A DNA stretch of 48,518 nucleotides from Clostridia bacterium (GTDB lineage: Bacteria; Bacillota; Clostridia; Oscillospirales; Acutalibacteraceae), in NCBI GenBank assembly GCA_017423825.1, contig JAFPCP010000028.1, positions 1 to 48,518 of the forward strand, given 5' to 3'. Numbering within the stretch: position 1 is the first letter of the stretch; each line of letters begins with the position of its first letter. Shown piece after piece: positions 31,325 to 40,998 of the stretch. A model generated the notes under the pieces. That model had not been told where the DNA came from. It did no database searches and worked only from the letters and a program-made list of their open reading frames with translations. The position numbers were made by a program, and so were the translations under genes.

Positions 31325-32524
31325 ATGCTCGATAAAAGACGTCGTATGACGGCGGAAGAGATGCAGGAACTCACACCGGCACAGCGGCGGCGTATGCACC
31401 GCCGTCGGGCAAAGCGGCGGATGCTGGTGCGTTTATTCACGTTGCTGCTGGTGTGCTTGCTTGTCGTCACATTGTGGAAAAACTGGGATGCCGTGGCGCC
31501 GGATAAATGGTGGGGAAATTTACAAGATTCCTTGGCAGGCAGCACCGGTCGTTATCCGGTGGATGTGTCCGGCGTGAACATGAAGAGGCTTACGCTTTCC
31601 GGTAAATATACCGTTACGTTCAGCGACAGTTATTTAACGTACTTGGACGACAACGGCGGTGAGGTGGTGCGGTATGCTTGCACCTATCCTTCCGGTCTGT
31701 TATCCACCGCCGGGCAATATGTGTTGTTGGCAGAACAGGACGGTCGCCGTTTCCGTTTGAACACCCGTTCCGGCGTAGTGTTTGAGGGCACGGCGGAGTA
31801 CCCGATTATTACGGCGGCGGTGAATGCCAAAGGGCAAATGGCGTTACTCACCCAAGGGCCGCAGGGCTATACCGTGCAGGTAATTGTGTATGACCGCCGC
31901 GGCAAGGTGCTGTATACACGCAGCCGCAATCAACAAGCGGTGGACGTGGCGCTGTCCGCGGATGGTTCACAGGTCGGACTGCTCAGCGTGCAGGCAACGG
32001 ACGGCACGTTATATAGCATCGTGGATGTGTTTTCTTTGTCTTCGACGGATACCAAGCCGGTATGCTCACATACAGTTAATAACATGTTGCTGTATCGTTT
32101 AGAATATCTGGGTGACACATGGCTGACAGCCATTGGCGAAAGCGGCGCAGTCATGCTGGACACCAAAGACGGGCTGTCTACCGTATACAGCACGGGGGGC
32201 ATGCGCCTACTCGGCTATGCGATAGGAGATAACACCCTGGCGTTGGCCCTGCGTCCTTATGGTGACACCGGTGACGGTCAGGTGCAGGTGGTTAACAAAA
32301 AAGGAGAACCGAGTTGTACGGTGCCGTTTTCCGGCGAGTTTCGGCAATTATCGTCTAACGGCAAACGCTATGTGTTGTTGACGGATAGCGCTGTCACCGA
32401 AATCACGGCTGCCGGGCAGGGAAAACAAGCCGCGGTGGACAACGACGGGCAACAGGCAGTGTTGACCGGTCATCGTGTGGTGGTTTTGGGACTGAATCGT
32501 GTGCAGGCATATGATTTGAAATGA
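31325..32524 (+). CDS. DUF5711 family membrane protein (beta-propeller-like)
   Basis: 399 residues. A very basic cytoplasmic N-terminus (RRRMHRRRAKRRM), one transmembrane helix (about 34-52), then about 340 residues of repeated short strands typical of a PQQ-like beta-propeller, facing outside. This matches the DUF5711 family of Clostridia, function unknown. The ATG at 31325 follows AAGGGGGAA. It sits between truA and cvpA, an arrangement recurrent in this group; a structural envelope role is possible but unproven. Confidence 0.75.
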   Translation: MLDKRRRMTAEEMQELTPAQRRRMHRRRAKRRMLVRLFTLLLVCLLVVTLWKNWDAVAPDKWWGNLQDSLAGSTGRYPVDVSGVNMKRLTLSGKYTVTFSDSYLTYLDDNGGEVVRYACTYPSGLLSTAGQYVLLAEQDGRRFRLNTRSGVVFEGTAEYPIITAAVNAKGQMALLTQGPQGYTVQVIVYDRRGKVLYTRSRNQQAVDVALSADGSQVGLLSVQATDGTLYSIVDVFSLSSTDTKPVCSHTVNNMLLYRLEYLGDTWLTAIGESGAVMLDTKDGLSTVYSTGGMRLLGYAIGDNTLALALRPYGDTGDGQVQVVNKKGEPSCTVPFSGEFRQLSSNGKRYVLLTDSAVTEITAAGQGKQAAVDNDGQQAVLTGHRVVVLGLNRVQAYDLK

Positions 32525-32567
32525 TGGCTGCCATGTTTTTTGGATAGGAGATAAGGAGGTTGGCAAC

Positions 32568-33287
32568 ATGCTTACATGGATATTGGATTTGGCGCTGGTT
32601 TTAATTTTTGTGTTGTGCGTCTGCATCGGGCGTAAACGCGGGTTTATTAAAACAATGACCGGCGTATTGGCTTTTTTTGCAGCGGCGGCTGTGGCGTTTT
32701 TGTTGCATAAGTCGGTGGCAAACGTGGTATATGATAAAGGGATAGAACCCTCCATTTTAACAGCCGTAGAAGAAAATCTGCCGGATGGGCAAGCAACCGC
32801 ATCCAGCGTGGACCTTGTGCTGGAAAAGTTGCCGGATTTCGTGCAAAACATGCTGGATAAAAACGAGGTTGGTTCCGGTGCGGACGTGCTCGCGAAGGTC
32901 ACCGTCGCCGCCGAACCGGCTACGATAGCTCAGCAGATTTCTGACACCGTGGTGCGTCCTGTGGTGCTGCCGGTGTTGCAGATGTTGTGTGTGCTAGTGT
33001 TGTTTTTGGTGGCATTGTTGGCGGCGAGACTGTTGTTGCGCGTGCTGCATGTGGTGGCGAAACTGCCTGTGTTGAAACAACTCAACAAAACCGGTGGTGT
33101 GTTAGCCGGCATAGTATCCGGATTGCTATGGGTGTTGTTTGCTGTGGCTGTGTTACAGGTTGTGGCCGCTGTTAGTGGACCGGAGGCATTGCTTCACACC
33201 GCGTTGTTGCAAAAAACGTATGTGGTGCGGTTTGTCATGACGGTCAGCCCGCTCAGCCAATTGTTACAGGGCTGGGGAATTGGTTAA
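32568..33287 (+). CDS. cvpA: CvpA family membrane protein
   Basis: 239 residues with an N-terminal helix pair (WILDLALVLIFVLCVCIGRKRGFIKTM) and two more hydrophobic segments (about 135-160 and 180-205), the CvpA pattern including GxxxG-rich FxKT. CvpA proteins are inner-membrane proteins linked to colicin V production and envelope homeostasis; biochemical function unknown. AAGGAGG precedes the ATG. Same transcript as DUF5711. Confidence 0.85.
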   Translation: MLTWILDLALVLIFVLCVCIGRKRGFIKTMTGVLAFFAAAAVAFLLHKSVANVVYDKGIEPSILTAVEENLPDGQATASSVDLVLEKLPDFVQNMLDKNEVGSGADVLAKVTVAAEPATIAQQISDTVVRPVVLPVLQMLCVLVLFLVALLAARLLLRVLHVVAKLPVLKQLNKTGGVLAGIVSGLLWVLFAVAVLQVVAAVSGPEALLHTALLQKTYVVRFVMTVSPLSQLLQGWGIG

Positions 33288-33336
33288 TCGCTGCTTTTTC
33301 ATGAAATCTTAACACGATTTGAGAGAGGACAAAAAT

Positions 33337-33945
33337 ATGCAGTTGTTCAATATTCAATGGAAGTGGACGGTGCCGAACGTTTTATCCTTGGTGCGCATTT
33401 TTTTGGTGCCGTGCTTTGCGGTGCTGTATTTGATGCGCTTGGATGTATGGGCGTTTGGGGTGTTGCTGTTGTCCGGCTTGACCGACTGTCTGGATGGATG
33501 GTTGGCGCGAAAATTACAGCAGATTACCGACTGCGGAAAATTGTTAGACCCGTTATCCGACAAATTGACGCAGGTGGGAGTGGTGGTCTGCTTGACCACC
33601 CGCTACCCCGCCTTGTTGCCGCTCATGATTGTTTGTTTTGTCAAAGAGTTGTGTCAAGGCATCGGCGGGTTGATACTACTGCATAACCACAGTGCTGTGC
33701 GCGGCTCCCGCTGGTTTGGTAAGGTCGCTACGGTGGTGTTTTACGTCTGTATGTTGGCGGTTGTGTTGTGGAACGACACCATGACGGATGGGTTGCGTTG
33801 GTTGCTTGTCGGGATAGCTGCTTTGACAATGTTGTTGGCCTTTTTGGGCTATTTGGTTTTGTTCGTTCGTATATACCGTGCGGAACACGCCCGCCACGAG
33901 GATGGCACGGCGTCTGCGCAATCGGAGAAAGGAATCTCGCTATGA
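33337..33945 (+). CDS. CDP-alcohol phosphatidyltransferase (PgsA-like)
   Basis: 202 residues with several membrane segments. The CDP-alcohol phosphotransferase signature is complete: DCLDGWLARKLQQITDCGKLLDPLSDK (DG-x2-AR-x8-G-x3-D-x3-D, split here across two phrases: DGWLAR and GKLLDPLSD). Likely makes phosphatidylglycerophosphate from CDP-diacylglycerol and glycerol-3-phosphate, though other alcohols are possible. The ATG at 33337 follows GAGAGGAC. Its stop codon overlaps the start of the ClpE-like gene (ATGA), so translation is coupled. Confidence 0.88.
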   Translation: MQLFNIQWKWTVPNVLSLVRIFLVPCFAVLYLMRLDVWAFGVLLLSGLTDCLDGWLARKLQQITDCGKLLDPLSDKLTQVGVVVCLTTRYPALLPLMIVCFVKELCQGIGGLILLHNHSAVRGSRWFGKVATVVFYVCMLAVVLWNDTMTDGLRWLLVGIAALTMLLAFLGYLVLFVRIYRAEHARHEDGTASAQSEKGISL

Positions 33946-36218
33946 TGTTATGTACTCGCTGTAAACAACGCCCGGCGGTGGTGTTTGTCACCCGCATGGA
34001 TAACGGACAAACGGCCAACGAGGGTTATTGTCTGTCCTGCGCCAAGGAATTGGGCATACAGCCGGTCAACCAGATGCTGGAACGATTTGGCATCAGTGAT
34101 GAAGATATGGAACAGATGAACCAGCAGATGGAAGAAATGTTGGCCACCGTAGAAGAGGACGGCGCCGATGGCGATTTTTCTCCGGGTGGTGCGCCGGTTT
34201 TTCCGTTTTTGCAAAATCTTTTCGGGAATCAGACCCCAACGGAAAAATCGGCACAGGATGCCGATAAAGGAGACGCGGCGGAGAAAGATAAAAAGAAAAA
34301 AGATAAAAAACGCAAATTTCTCGATACGTATTGCACGAATCTGACCGCCAAAGCGCAGGCGGGGGACATGGACCCGACCATTGGGCGGGACCGCGAAATT
34401 TATCGCGTAACCCAGATTTTGTCTCGCCGCACCAAAAACAATCCTTGCCTTATCGGCGAACCGGGTGTGGGAAAGACGGCCATTGCCGAGGGGCTGGCGC
34501 AGCGCATGGTAGCCGGTCAGGTGCCGCCTCGCTTGCAACAGAAAGAGTTGCATCTTCTGGATTTGACGGCTTTGGTGGCCGGTACCCAGTTTCGCGGACA
34601 GTTCGAGAGCCGCATCAAGGGCTTGGTGGACGAGGTGCGTGCGGCCGGAAATATCATTTTGTTTATTGACGAGGTGCATAACCTGGTCGGCACCGGGGAT
34701 GCGGAGGGGAGCATGTCTGCCGCTAACATTCTCAAACCGGCCTTGTCCCGCGGCGAAATCCAAGTGATTGGTGCCACCACCTTTAATGAATATCGCAAAC
34801 ACATTGAAAAAGACGCGGCCTTGGAGCGACGCTTCCAGCCGGTAACGGTGGAAGAACCCTCGTTAGAGGCGGCTTTTGCGATATTACAGGGGGTGCGCCC
34901 GTATTACGAGAACTATCACGGTGTGTCGGTGTCGGATGCGGTGTTACGGCGGGCGGTATCTTTGGCGGAGCGGTATATCACCGACCGTTATCTGCCGGAT
35001 AAAGCCATTGATCTGTTGGATGAAGCCTGTGCCGCGACGGCGCTTGCTAACAAACAGGCGGACGAATACGCGCGTCTGCAACAGGAGCAACAACGGCTTT
35101 CGCAGGAAGAGGAGCAGGCGCTTGCCGCAGAGGATATAGACTATGAGCGGCTGGTTAATACCCGCGCCCAATTGCAACAGGTGCAACAGCAGGCAGAGGC
35201 TCTGCAAGAGGCCGCAACGGCTGCACCGGTGGGCGAGGAGATGTTGGCGCGTGTGATTGAACTGTGGACCGGCATCCCCGCTTCTAAGGTGCAGGAAAGC
35301 GAATTGGGACGCCTGGCAAATCTCGAAGACCATCTGCGTGCGCGCGTGGTTGGGCAAGAAGAGGCGGTGCAGGCGGTGGCGGCGGCGGTGCGCCGCAGTC
35401 GGGTGCAAATCAGCCCCCGACGACGCCCGGCGAGTTTTATCTTTGTCGGCTCCACCGGCGTAGGAAAAACCGAGCTCGTTAAGGTGCTGGCCGGTGAGTT
35501 GTTTGATACGCCGGAGACGCTTATCCGGTTGGATATGTCCGAATTCATGGAAAAGCACGCGGTGTCGCGCATCATCGGCTCGCCCCCCGGTTATGTTGGG
35601 TACGACGAGGCCGGTCAGCTCACCGAAAAGGTGCGGCGCAAACCCTATTCCGTGATTTTGCTGGACGAAATCGAGAAGGCGCATCCGGACGTGCTGAACA
35701 TTTTATTGCAAATTCTGGACGAAGGGCGTGTCACCGACGCGCACGGACGCGTGGTGAATTTTGAAAACACCGTTATCGTCATGACCTCCAATGCCGGTAG
35801 CCAGTTCCGGGATGGGGCTATGGGCTTTGGCAAGACCGAGGAGCAGGCCGCCAAGGATAAGGCGGTGAAGGCTTTGTCGGATTTCCTGCGGCCGGAATTC
35901 ATCGGTCGTGTGGATGAGGTGGTGTATTTCCGCCCTCTGTCTAAAGAGGATTTTGTCGACATTGCGCGTCTGCAACTGACAGAACTTGTCGTCCCGTTGT
36001 CCGAGCGGGGGATTGCTTTGTCGTGGAGCGAAGACGCTTTGCAGATGCTGGCGGATAAGGCGCACGGCGGAAAACGCGGTGCGCGGGATTTGCGGGTCGT
36101 CATTCGGCAAGAGATTGAAAACGTCATTGCCGGGGAACTGGTTGCCCGACACGAGAATCCACCCGCGGCTGTGCGTGTGCAGGTACAGGGACAACAACTG
36201 CAAGTGGAACTCAGTTAA
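33942..36218 (+). CDS. ClpE-like AAA+ ATPase with N-terminal zinc finger
   Basis: 758 residues. It begins with a four-cysteine zinc domain (Cys4, Cys7, Cys30, Cys33; CTRC and CLSC), as in ClpE and McsA, and lacks the ClpC-type N domain. A Lys/Asp-rich linker (about 105-125) precedes AAA-1 (Walker [17 protein letters not shown]), a short coiled-coil middle region (about 365-425), and AAA-2 (Walker [19 protein letters not shown]). An MGFG motif aligns with the ClpP-binding loop VGF of ClpC, so it likely feeds ClpP. The ATG at 33942 overlaps the preceding stop; 33945 is an alternative. No mcsB or ctsR here. Confidence 0.9.
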   Translation: MMLCTRCKQRPAVVFVTRMDNGQTANEGYCLSCAKELGIQPVNQMLERFGISDEDMEQMNQQMEEMLATVEEDGADGDFSPGGAPVFPFLQNLFGNQTPTEKSAQDADKGDAAEKDKKKKDKKRKFLDTYCTNLTAKAQAGDMDPTIGRDREIYRVTQILSRRTKNNPCLIGEPGVGKTAIAEGLAQRMVAGQVPPRLQQKELHLLDLTALVAGTQFRGQFESRIKGLVDEVRAAGNIILFIDEVHNLVGTGDAEGSMSAANILKPALSRGEIQVIGATTFNEYRKHIEKDAALERRFQPVTVEEPSLEAAFAILQGVRPYYENYHGVSVSDAVLRRAVSLAERYITDRYLPDKAIDLLDEACAATALANKQADEYARLQQEQQRLSQEEEQALAAEDIDYERLVNTRAQLQQVQQQAEALQEAATAAPVGEEMLARVIELWTGIPASKVQESELGRLANLEDHLRARVVGQEEAVQAVAAAVRRSRVQISPRRRPASFIFVGSTGVGKTELVKVLAGELFDTPETLIRLDMSEFMEKHAVSRIIGSPPGYVGYDEAGQLTEKVRRKPYSVILLDEIEKAHPDVLNILLQILDEGRVTDAHGRVVNFENTVIVMTSNAGSQFRDGAMGFGKTEEQAAKDKAVKALSDFLRPEFIGRVDEVVYFRPLSKEDFVDIARLQLTELVVPLSERGIALSWSEDALQMLADKAHGGKRGARDLRVVIRQEIENVIAGELVARHENPPAAVRVQVQGQQLQVELS

Positions 36219-36219
36219 A

Positions 36220-36256
36220 TAAAAAGGGAGAGGACATGATGTCCTCTCCCTTTTTA
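36220..36256. terminator. bidirectional intrinsic terminator
   Basis: AAAAAGGGAGAGGACAT and its complement form a long stem between the convergent ClpE-like and cohesin genes; both strands end in T-runs. Confidence 0.92.
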
Positions 36257-36270
36257 TTCATTAAAAGCAA

Positions 36271-37722
36271 TCAATGTTTACATTTGGTGGATGGTTTTCG
36301 TGTTAACACAATCAGCAACACAATAGCCCCGACAAGAAAAGCAAGGGCTGCGCCCGCCGCCGCGCACAACAGGATGGTGGTGCGGTGGGTGGTGACAAAC
36401 GTCACAAACTTGTTGGAAGGCGTGGTCGGCTCCGGCTGCTCGTTGAGGGCGGGCAGCGATATCTCACGGTGCCGTTGCAGGGTGTTTTCCTTTTTGTCGT
36501 ATACGTACAACCCGGTGTTGCCTTCGGGGGAAATCGCATACACGATGTAAAAATCCTCCCAAGCCGTGTCCTCATAGGTGAAGGCGGCGATGGTGCCGTC
36601 GGGTTGTTCGAGTTTGCCGCTGACGGTGCCGGCGGGAGCCGTCTGGCCGGCCGGCATATCCAGCAGAACGTACAAACTGCCCGCGGTGGTAAGGGAGCGG
36701 AACGGTGTGAATTGCTTTGTGGTTTCGTTGTAGATATACAAGCCGGCTGTTTTGTCTGCCGCGTTGGTTAAATGCAACAGCGTCATGCCGATTTTTTCGT
36801 TCTTGGCCGCTGCGACCTGTACTTGATTCACCTCAACGGTACCCCATGCAAAGCCGGCAGGCAAGGTGACGTCCGGCTGCGTGTCGGACAGGGTCATCAG
36901 CACGCCGCCCACCTCGACCTCCAAAGGGTTTTCTGCCGGGGTGGTGGTAGTGGTGGTGTTTTCTGTTCCGTGGCTGTTGTCTTTGTTGGCAGTGGATTGA
37001 TTAGCGGAACGCGTAATCACCACGGTGTATTTTTTGGTGGTGCCGTTGGCGGCGGTGACGGTAATCACCTGGGTGTTTTTGCCGACAGAGAGTGTGTTTT
37101 TACCGGAGACGCTGGTTTTTGCGCCTTTGTCGGCGGTGGTTGCGCTGAGCGACAGCGAGGTGGTGGTGTACGGCACGGTGATGGTGTAGTTTGTGGTGTT
37201 GGCGCTGAATTTCGGCACGAGAGTGCCGGAGGAAGGCTTCAGGCTTGCGAGGTTCGCGTTGCCCGATTTGGTGGGGTTAATCGCGGAAACCGAGAGGGTG
37301 GCTGCCGGCATGCCTAACAGCACGTCGTCATCATTCCACATGCCTTCCGTAGCCAAGGAAAACTTGCCGGCGCCGGCGGCAATGGCTTTGAAGGTTAGTT
37401 TGATGGTGGCGGATTTAGAGGCGGTGTTCGCATTACTATAATACGAAATGTTCACCACGCCGGCACCACCGGTTCCGTTCGCGCCGCTGCAAGATACATA
37501 TTGAAAAGCAGAAGCATTATAGGTGAACTGAGCGTCTAAGGAGCCGATACCATTATTTTTGTCGCTGTATGCTAAAGTAACTGTTACCGTGCTACCGATG
37601 GTGACAGAACTTTTGTCGGCGCTTGCCTTGACGGTGCCACTGTTGGCGGCGCTCACCGGCAAAATGCCGAATAGGCACACCAACAGGCACACGACGGCGG
37701 CAAAGCAAATACGTTTCTTCAT
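36271..37722 (-). CDS. membrane-anchored surface protein with cohesin-like and cadherin-like domains
   Basis: 483 residues. Signal peptide (1-25, ending VSAA); residues about 27-150 fit a cohesin-type beta sandwich (VTIGSTVTVTLAY, GIGSLDAQFTYNASAFQYVS, ATIKLTFKA); residues about 165-250 are a cadherin-like beta-sandwich module ending TKKYTVVITR; a Thr-rich spacer and a further beta domain follow; a C-terminal transmembrane helix (about 445-475) with a short basic tail anchors the protein. Cohesins bind dockerins, and a dockerin protein is encoded 15 bases upstream in the same transcript. Whether this domain really binds it is inference. AAAGGAACC precedes the ATG. Confidence 0.8.
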   Translation of the reverse strand: MKKRICFAAVVCLLVCLFGILPVSAANSGTVKASADKSSVTIGSTVTVTLAYSDKNNGIGSLDAQFTYNASAFQYVSCSGANGTGGAGVVNISYYSNANTASKSATIKLTFKAIAAGAGKFSLATEGMWNDDDVLLGMPAATLSVSAINPTKSGNANLASLKPSSGTLVPKFSANTTNYTITVPYTTTSLSLSATTADKGAKTSVSGKNTLSVGKNTQVITVTAANGTTKKYTVVITRSANQSTANKDNSHGTENTTTTTTPAENPLEVEVGGVLMTLSDTQPDVTLPAGFAWGTVEVNQVQVAAAKNEKIGMTLLHLTNAADKTAGLYIYNETTKQFTPFRSLTTAGSLYVLLDMPAGQTAPAGTVSGKLEQPDGTIAAFTYEDTAWEDFYIVYAISPEGNTGLYVYDKKENTLQRHREISLPALNEQPEPTTPSNKFVTFVTTHRTTILLCAAAGAALAFLVGAIVLLIVLTRKPSTKCKH

Positions 37723-37737
37723 AGTTTGGTTCCTTTC

Positions 37738-39651
37738 TTACTGTAAGGTGGCGGTTATTCCCAGAACATGCCGCTGTACTTGGCGCAGGTCTTGGGAGTT
37801 CAGTTTGCCGTCCTTGTTAACGTCGGCGGCCGTTAAAAAATAGCTATCGATGGATTGCACGTTCAAAATATGGCGTTGCGCTTTTCGCAAATCCTGTGAG
37901 TTGATTTTTCCGTCCCCGTTTGAGTCGCCGTAGATGACCACGGGATAACTTGCGTGCAGGGTGGTGCCGTTATATAAGCGCAGAATGTCTCCGGTGGCGA
38001 TGTTGCCGCTGGTTTTTTGCTTGCCGTCGGCAGCAAAGACTTTGGCTGTGCCGTTGGTTACCGCCAGATTGGTGATAAATTTGTTCACGCTGGTTTCGGG
38101 CTCCACCTTGGTGACAACATCCGCAACGGAGTGCACCTTGCCGGTGATGGTGGGTGCGGTGCCGGACGGGGCTCCGTCGCGCGTGATGGTAATTGTGTAG
38201 GTGCGTGTCAGTCCGCTGGTCGCGGTGGCGGTTAATTTGACCGTGTTCACCCCGTGGTTGAGTTTGACGGTGCCGACGCCGGTCAGCTTGGCGTTCGCGT
38301 TGTGCAGCTTTGCGCTGACGTTGACGGCCGCCACGTCCGATCCCACGTGCAGGGAATAGGCCATCGTATAGCGGTCGAAGGTGGGTGTGAGTTTGTGCCC
38401 GGACACCGTGATGCTGTCGAGGAAGTTGTCGTTATTACCGGTTTTTGAGGGAAGTGCCGCCACGGTGGCGGGCATGCTCTTGTAAACCGGGATAGCAAAC
38501 GTCAGGTTGCTGGCCAGTTGTTCGGCGCTCGCGGATTGCCGGCGAATGGCCGCCTCATCCGCGGCGGCGCGGGTGTTGGTCATGTACTGATGCGCGTATA
38601 GGCCGCTCGTGGTATTGACCACGTTGTATTTCTGATAATACAAGGTGTCTTGTCCGAGGTTGATATACGATTTGCCAATGTATTTGGCACTGCCCAGCAG
38701 GCATTTATACGGGGTGTTCCACCCGTTGTTTTTGGCATAGATGGCGCCGTTGTGCACGGCGGTGCGCCCGTCGTCGGCATAGGCTCCGATATGGAAGAAG
38801 TTATAATAGCCCTCATACCCGGGGTAAGTGCCGGTTCCCAAGCCGTTGTTTTGGGAACCCTCTTGTGTCATGCGGGTGGCGAGGAAATAGGCGCTGACGT
38901 TGGCCTCCTTTGAGGCTTTGAACAAATCGGCGGCATGCTTGTCCAACGCAGAGGGTAAAATAGCCTGGATGCCGGCGACGGTCTGGGTGTTAGAATAGGA
39001 CAACTTCTCAAACTGGAACAGATAGGTGCTGTTAAGGAAATTGCGCGGGTCCATATAGTAGGCAATCAGATTCGGATGCGCGGCGTCCCAGCCGCCGGTG
39101 TCAAATTCCACGTACTCACCGCTTGTCCAATCGTAGGCGCCGTATTCCATGGATTTCCAGGATTCGGGCAACTGGATGGTGTTGCGCCCGACTTTGGATT
39201 CCGCCGCCCAGGCGGTCGCCCAGGTCATGGAGAGGTGCTCCGCTTTGAAAATCCAGTTGGGGTATTGCGCGTGGATTTGCCGCAAGCCCGGCTTGTAATC
39301 TTCCGGGAACCCTTGCTCGGTTAAATAAGCTTCAAATTTCTCGTCGGTTTTGTAAGTGGCGTTGATGGTGATGTAGGCGGAACTGCACCAACCGGTCAAG
39401 GTGCCTTTGGAGATTTTATACCAAGCCTTGTCCGACGAGATTTCCAAAATGGTCACCACGTCGCCGTTATACAAATTGCCGATTTGCGTGTAATTGGTGC
39501 CCGGCCCTTGCCGCACTCGCAGAGAATCGTCCACGTGCACCGTGCCGGTGGACACGGTGGCGGCGAGGGCTTGTATCGTCGCATGGCCCATGCAGGTGAT
39601 GAGTAAACATAGGCATAAAAGAAAACTGAGGCATCTTTTGCGTGTCTGCAT
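37738..39651 (-). CDS. secreted SH3b-glucosaminidase-dockerin protein
   Basis: 637 residues. Signal peptide (1-30), bacterial SH3 domain (about 35-95; LRVRQGPGTNYTQIG), an N-acetylglucosaminidase domain of GH73/LytD type (about 220-375; ATRMTQEGSQNNG with the likely catalytic Glu, YYNFFHIGAY), a cadherin-like module (about 405-490), and a C-terminal type I dockerin: two calcium-loop repeats, GDSNGDGKINSQDLRKAQRHI and DVNKDGKLNSQDLRQVQRH (each shown only in part here). It should cut the glycan backbone of peptidoglycan and dock to a cohesin. The ATG at 39651 sits ten bases after AGGAG; one two codons earlier is too close. Confidence 0.88.
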   Translation of the reverse strand: MQTRKRCLSFLLCLCLLITCMGHATIQALAATVSTGTVHVDDSLRVRQGPGTNYTQIGNLYNGDVVTILEISSDKAWYKISKGTLTGWCSSAYITINATYKTDEKFEAYLTEQGFPEDYKPGLRQIHAQYPNWIFKAEHLSMTWATAWAAESKVGRNTIQLPESWKSMEYGAYDWTSGEYVEFDTGGWDAAHPNLIAYYMDPRNFLNSTYLFQFEKLSYSNTQTVAGIQAILPSALDKHAADLFKASKEANVSAYFLATRMTQEGSQNNGLGTGTYPGYEGYYNFFHIGAYADDGRTAVHNGAIYAKNNGWNTPYKCLLGSAKYIGKSYINLGQDTLYYQKYNVVNTTSGLYAHQYMTNTRAAADEAAIRRQSASAEQLASNLTFAIPVYKSMPATVAALPSKTGNNDNFLDSITVSGHKLTPTFDRYTMAYSLHVGSDVAAVNVSAKLHNANAKLTGVGTVKLNHGVNTVKLTATATSGLTRTYTITITRDGAPSGTAPTITGKVHSVADVVTKVEPETSVNKFITNLAVTNGTAKVFAADGKQKTSGNIATGDILRLYNGTTLHASYPVVIYGDSNGDGKINSQDLRKAQRHILNVQSIDSYFLTAADVNKDGKLNSQDLRQVQRHVLGITATLQ

Positions 39652-39681
39652 GGCCATGACGCTCCTTTCGTTTGGAATGGG

Positions 39682-40842
39682 TTACAGCAAGCGTTGCAAA
39701 AGCGCTTGCCGCTCGGCCTGTACGGCCGGTGTGGTATCGACTAGTTGTTGATATCGAAACAAAACAAATCCGTCTATTTGCCCGGTTTGGCGTATCGCGT
39801 CCAGTTGCCGGGCAAGGATGTCGGTGTGGGCGCTCCATTCCGAAGCGCCGGTGCCCGCATAGCTGTCCTCGGTCAGCCCGGCTTTGTACAGCGCCAGCCC
39901 CACGTACAGCGCCACATCCGTGCGCCGCGGCAAGGATAACCACTCATCCAGCACGTGGGCAAATGGTCGGGTTTGGTGGGTGAATCCGCTGTATATCTGC
40001 GGGCAGATATAATCCACATAACCGGGAGTGGTCAACCACAAAGCCACGTCGGCATAGGCGGTTGTCTGACAGCGCCGGACGGCGGCAATCGGACTCACTC
40101 CAAAGACACAACCGTGTCCGCGGGCGAGAGCGTGTATGCTGCTGACCAGCATATTCACCTGTGTTTGCCGATAGGTGGTGACCGACATACCGGTCGGGAT
40201 ATCCTCAAACAATTCCCCCGCCGCGTTCATGCCGTCGGGGTAGAAATAGTCATCGATATGAATGCCATCCACAGCATAGTGGGTAAGTATTTCCCGCACG
40301 CCGTCCAGCACCAGTTTCTGTACTTGCGGGTGAGCGGGGTTATAATACCACACGCCCCCTTTTTGAAATCGCTGTTCCGACTCGGTCAGGGGGGCATTTG
40401 CCACCGTTTCGCCAATGCGGTATGGGTTGAGCCAGGCGTGCAACGCCAGTTGGCGGTCATGCGCGGCTTTCACGGCATAGGCCAGGGGATCAAACCCCTG
40501 TTGCAACAGTGCGTCAGCGGCATCAGCCGCAGGGTATACCGTGGATTGGTAAAAGGCATTGCTGTGCGAGCGCACGTGCCAAAACACCGTGTTGAATCCG
40601 CTGTTTCGGCAGGTGTCCAATAGGGTGTCCAGCCGCTGTGCGGCGGTCGCCGGTGTGGCGTTTGCCAGCACCGGCTCTAAATCCAGATAAGACACCCATA
40701 CACCCCGCATCTCCGTCGCGGGGGAAACGCCTGTTTCAGGCGGGGAGGACACAGTGTTTGGGTTTGCCGCACCGCACCCGGTCAGGGTGGTTAAAAGCAC
40801 GGCTATCACACCAACAAACGCTATACAGCGAGCAGACACCAT
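39682..40842 (-). CDS. GHL10 (DUF187/DigH-like) glycosyl hydrolase lipoprotein
   Basis: 386 residues. Lipoprotein signal with lipobox LTGC near residue 22, then a GHL10 TIM-barrel: EMRGVWVSYLDL, FNTVFWHVRSHSNAFY, LHAWLNPYRI, ILTHYAVDGIHIDDYFYP with the acidic pair, and FGVSPIAAVRR. The E. coli relative DigH (YddW) cleaves stem-peptide-free peptidoglycan glycans, so a similar role is likely. The ATG at 40842 has AGGAG eight bases upstream; a GTG three codons earlier is too close. First gene of a three-gene operon (gap 30 bases to the next), with a good promoter. Confidence 0.88.
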   Translation of the reverse strand: MVSARCIAFVGVIAVLLTTLTGCGAANPNTVSSPPETGVSPATEMRGVWVSYLDLEPVLANATPATAAQRLDTLLDTCRNSGFNTVFWHVRSHSNAFYQSTVYPAADAADALLQQGFDPLAYAVKAAHDRQLALHAWLNPYRIGETVANAPLTESEQRFQKGGVWYYNPAHPQVQKLVLDGVREILTHYAVDGIHIDDYFYPDGMNAAGELFEDIPTGMSVTTYRQTQVNMLVSSIHALARGHGCVFGVSPIAAVRRCQTTAYADVALWLTTPGYVDYICPQIYSGFTHQTRPFAHVLDEWLSLPRRTDVALYVGLALYKAGLTEDSYAGTGASEWSAHTDILARQLDAIRQTGQIDGFVLFRYQQLVDTTPAVQAERQALLQRLL

Positions 40843-40865
40843 GGGGCGCACTCCTTTACGAGATT

Positions 40866-40894
40866 ATTTTACATAAAACTGCATAAAAGGTCAA
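40866..40894 (-). promoter_or_regulatory. promoter of the GHL10-dockerin-cohesin operon
   Basis: Minus strand TTGACC (40894-40889), 17-base spacer, TAAAAT (40871-40866), about 20 bases before the ribosome site. Confidence 0.78.
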
Positions 40895-40998
40895 GAGGAT
40901 GAGCTGTTTTGACAATATTTTTCAAAAAGGGCACTTTTCTTTTTGCGTGGCGTATGATAGGATACAAATAAAGAGGATACAAAAGAGGGGGAAGAGCC

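Noticed and set aside
36271..40842. Plant-fibre cellulosome cluster
   Set aside because: No cellulase, xylanase or carbohydrate-binding modules; the catalytic domains (glucosaminidase, GHL10) point to peptidoglycan.
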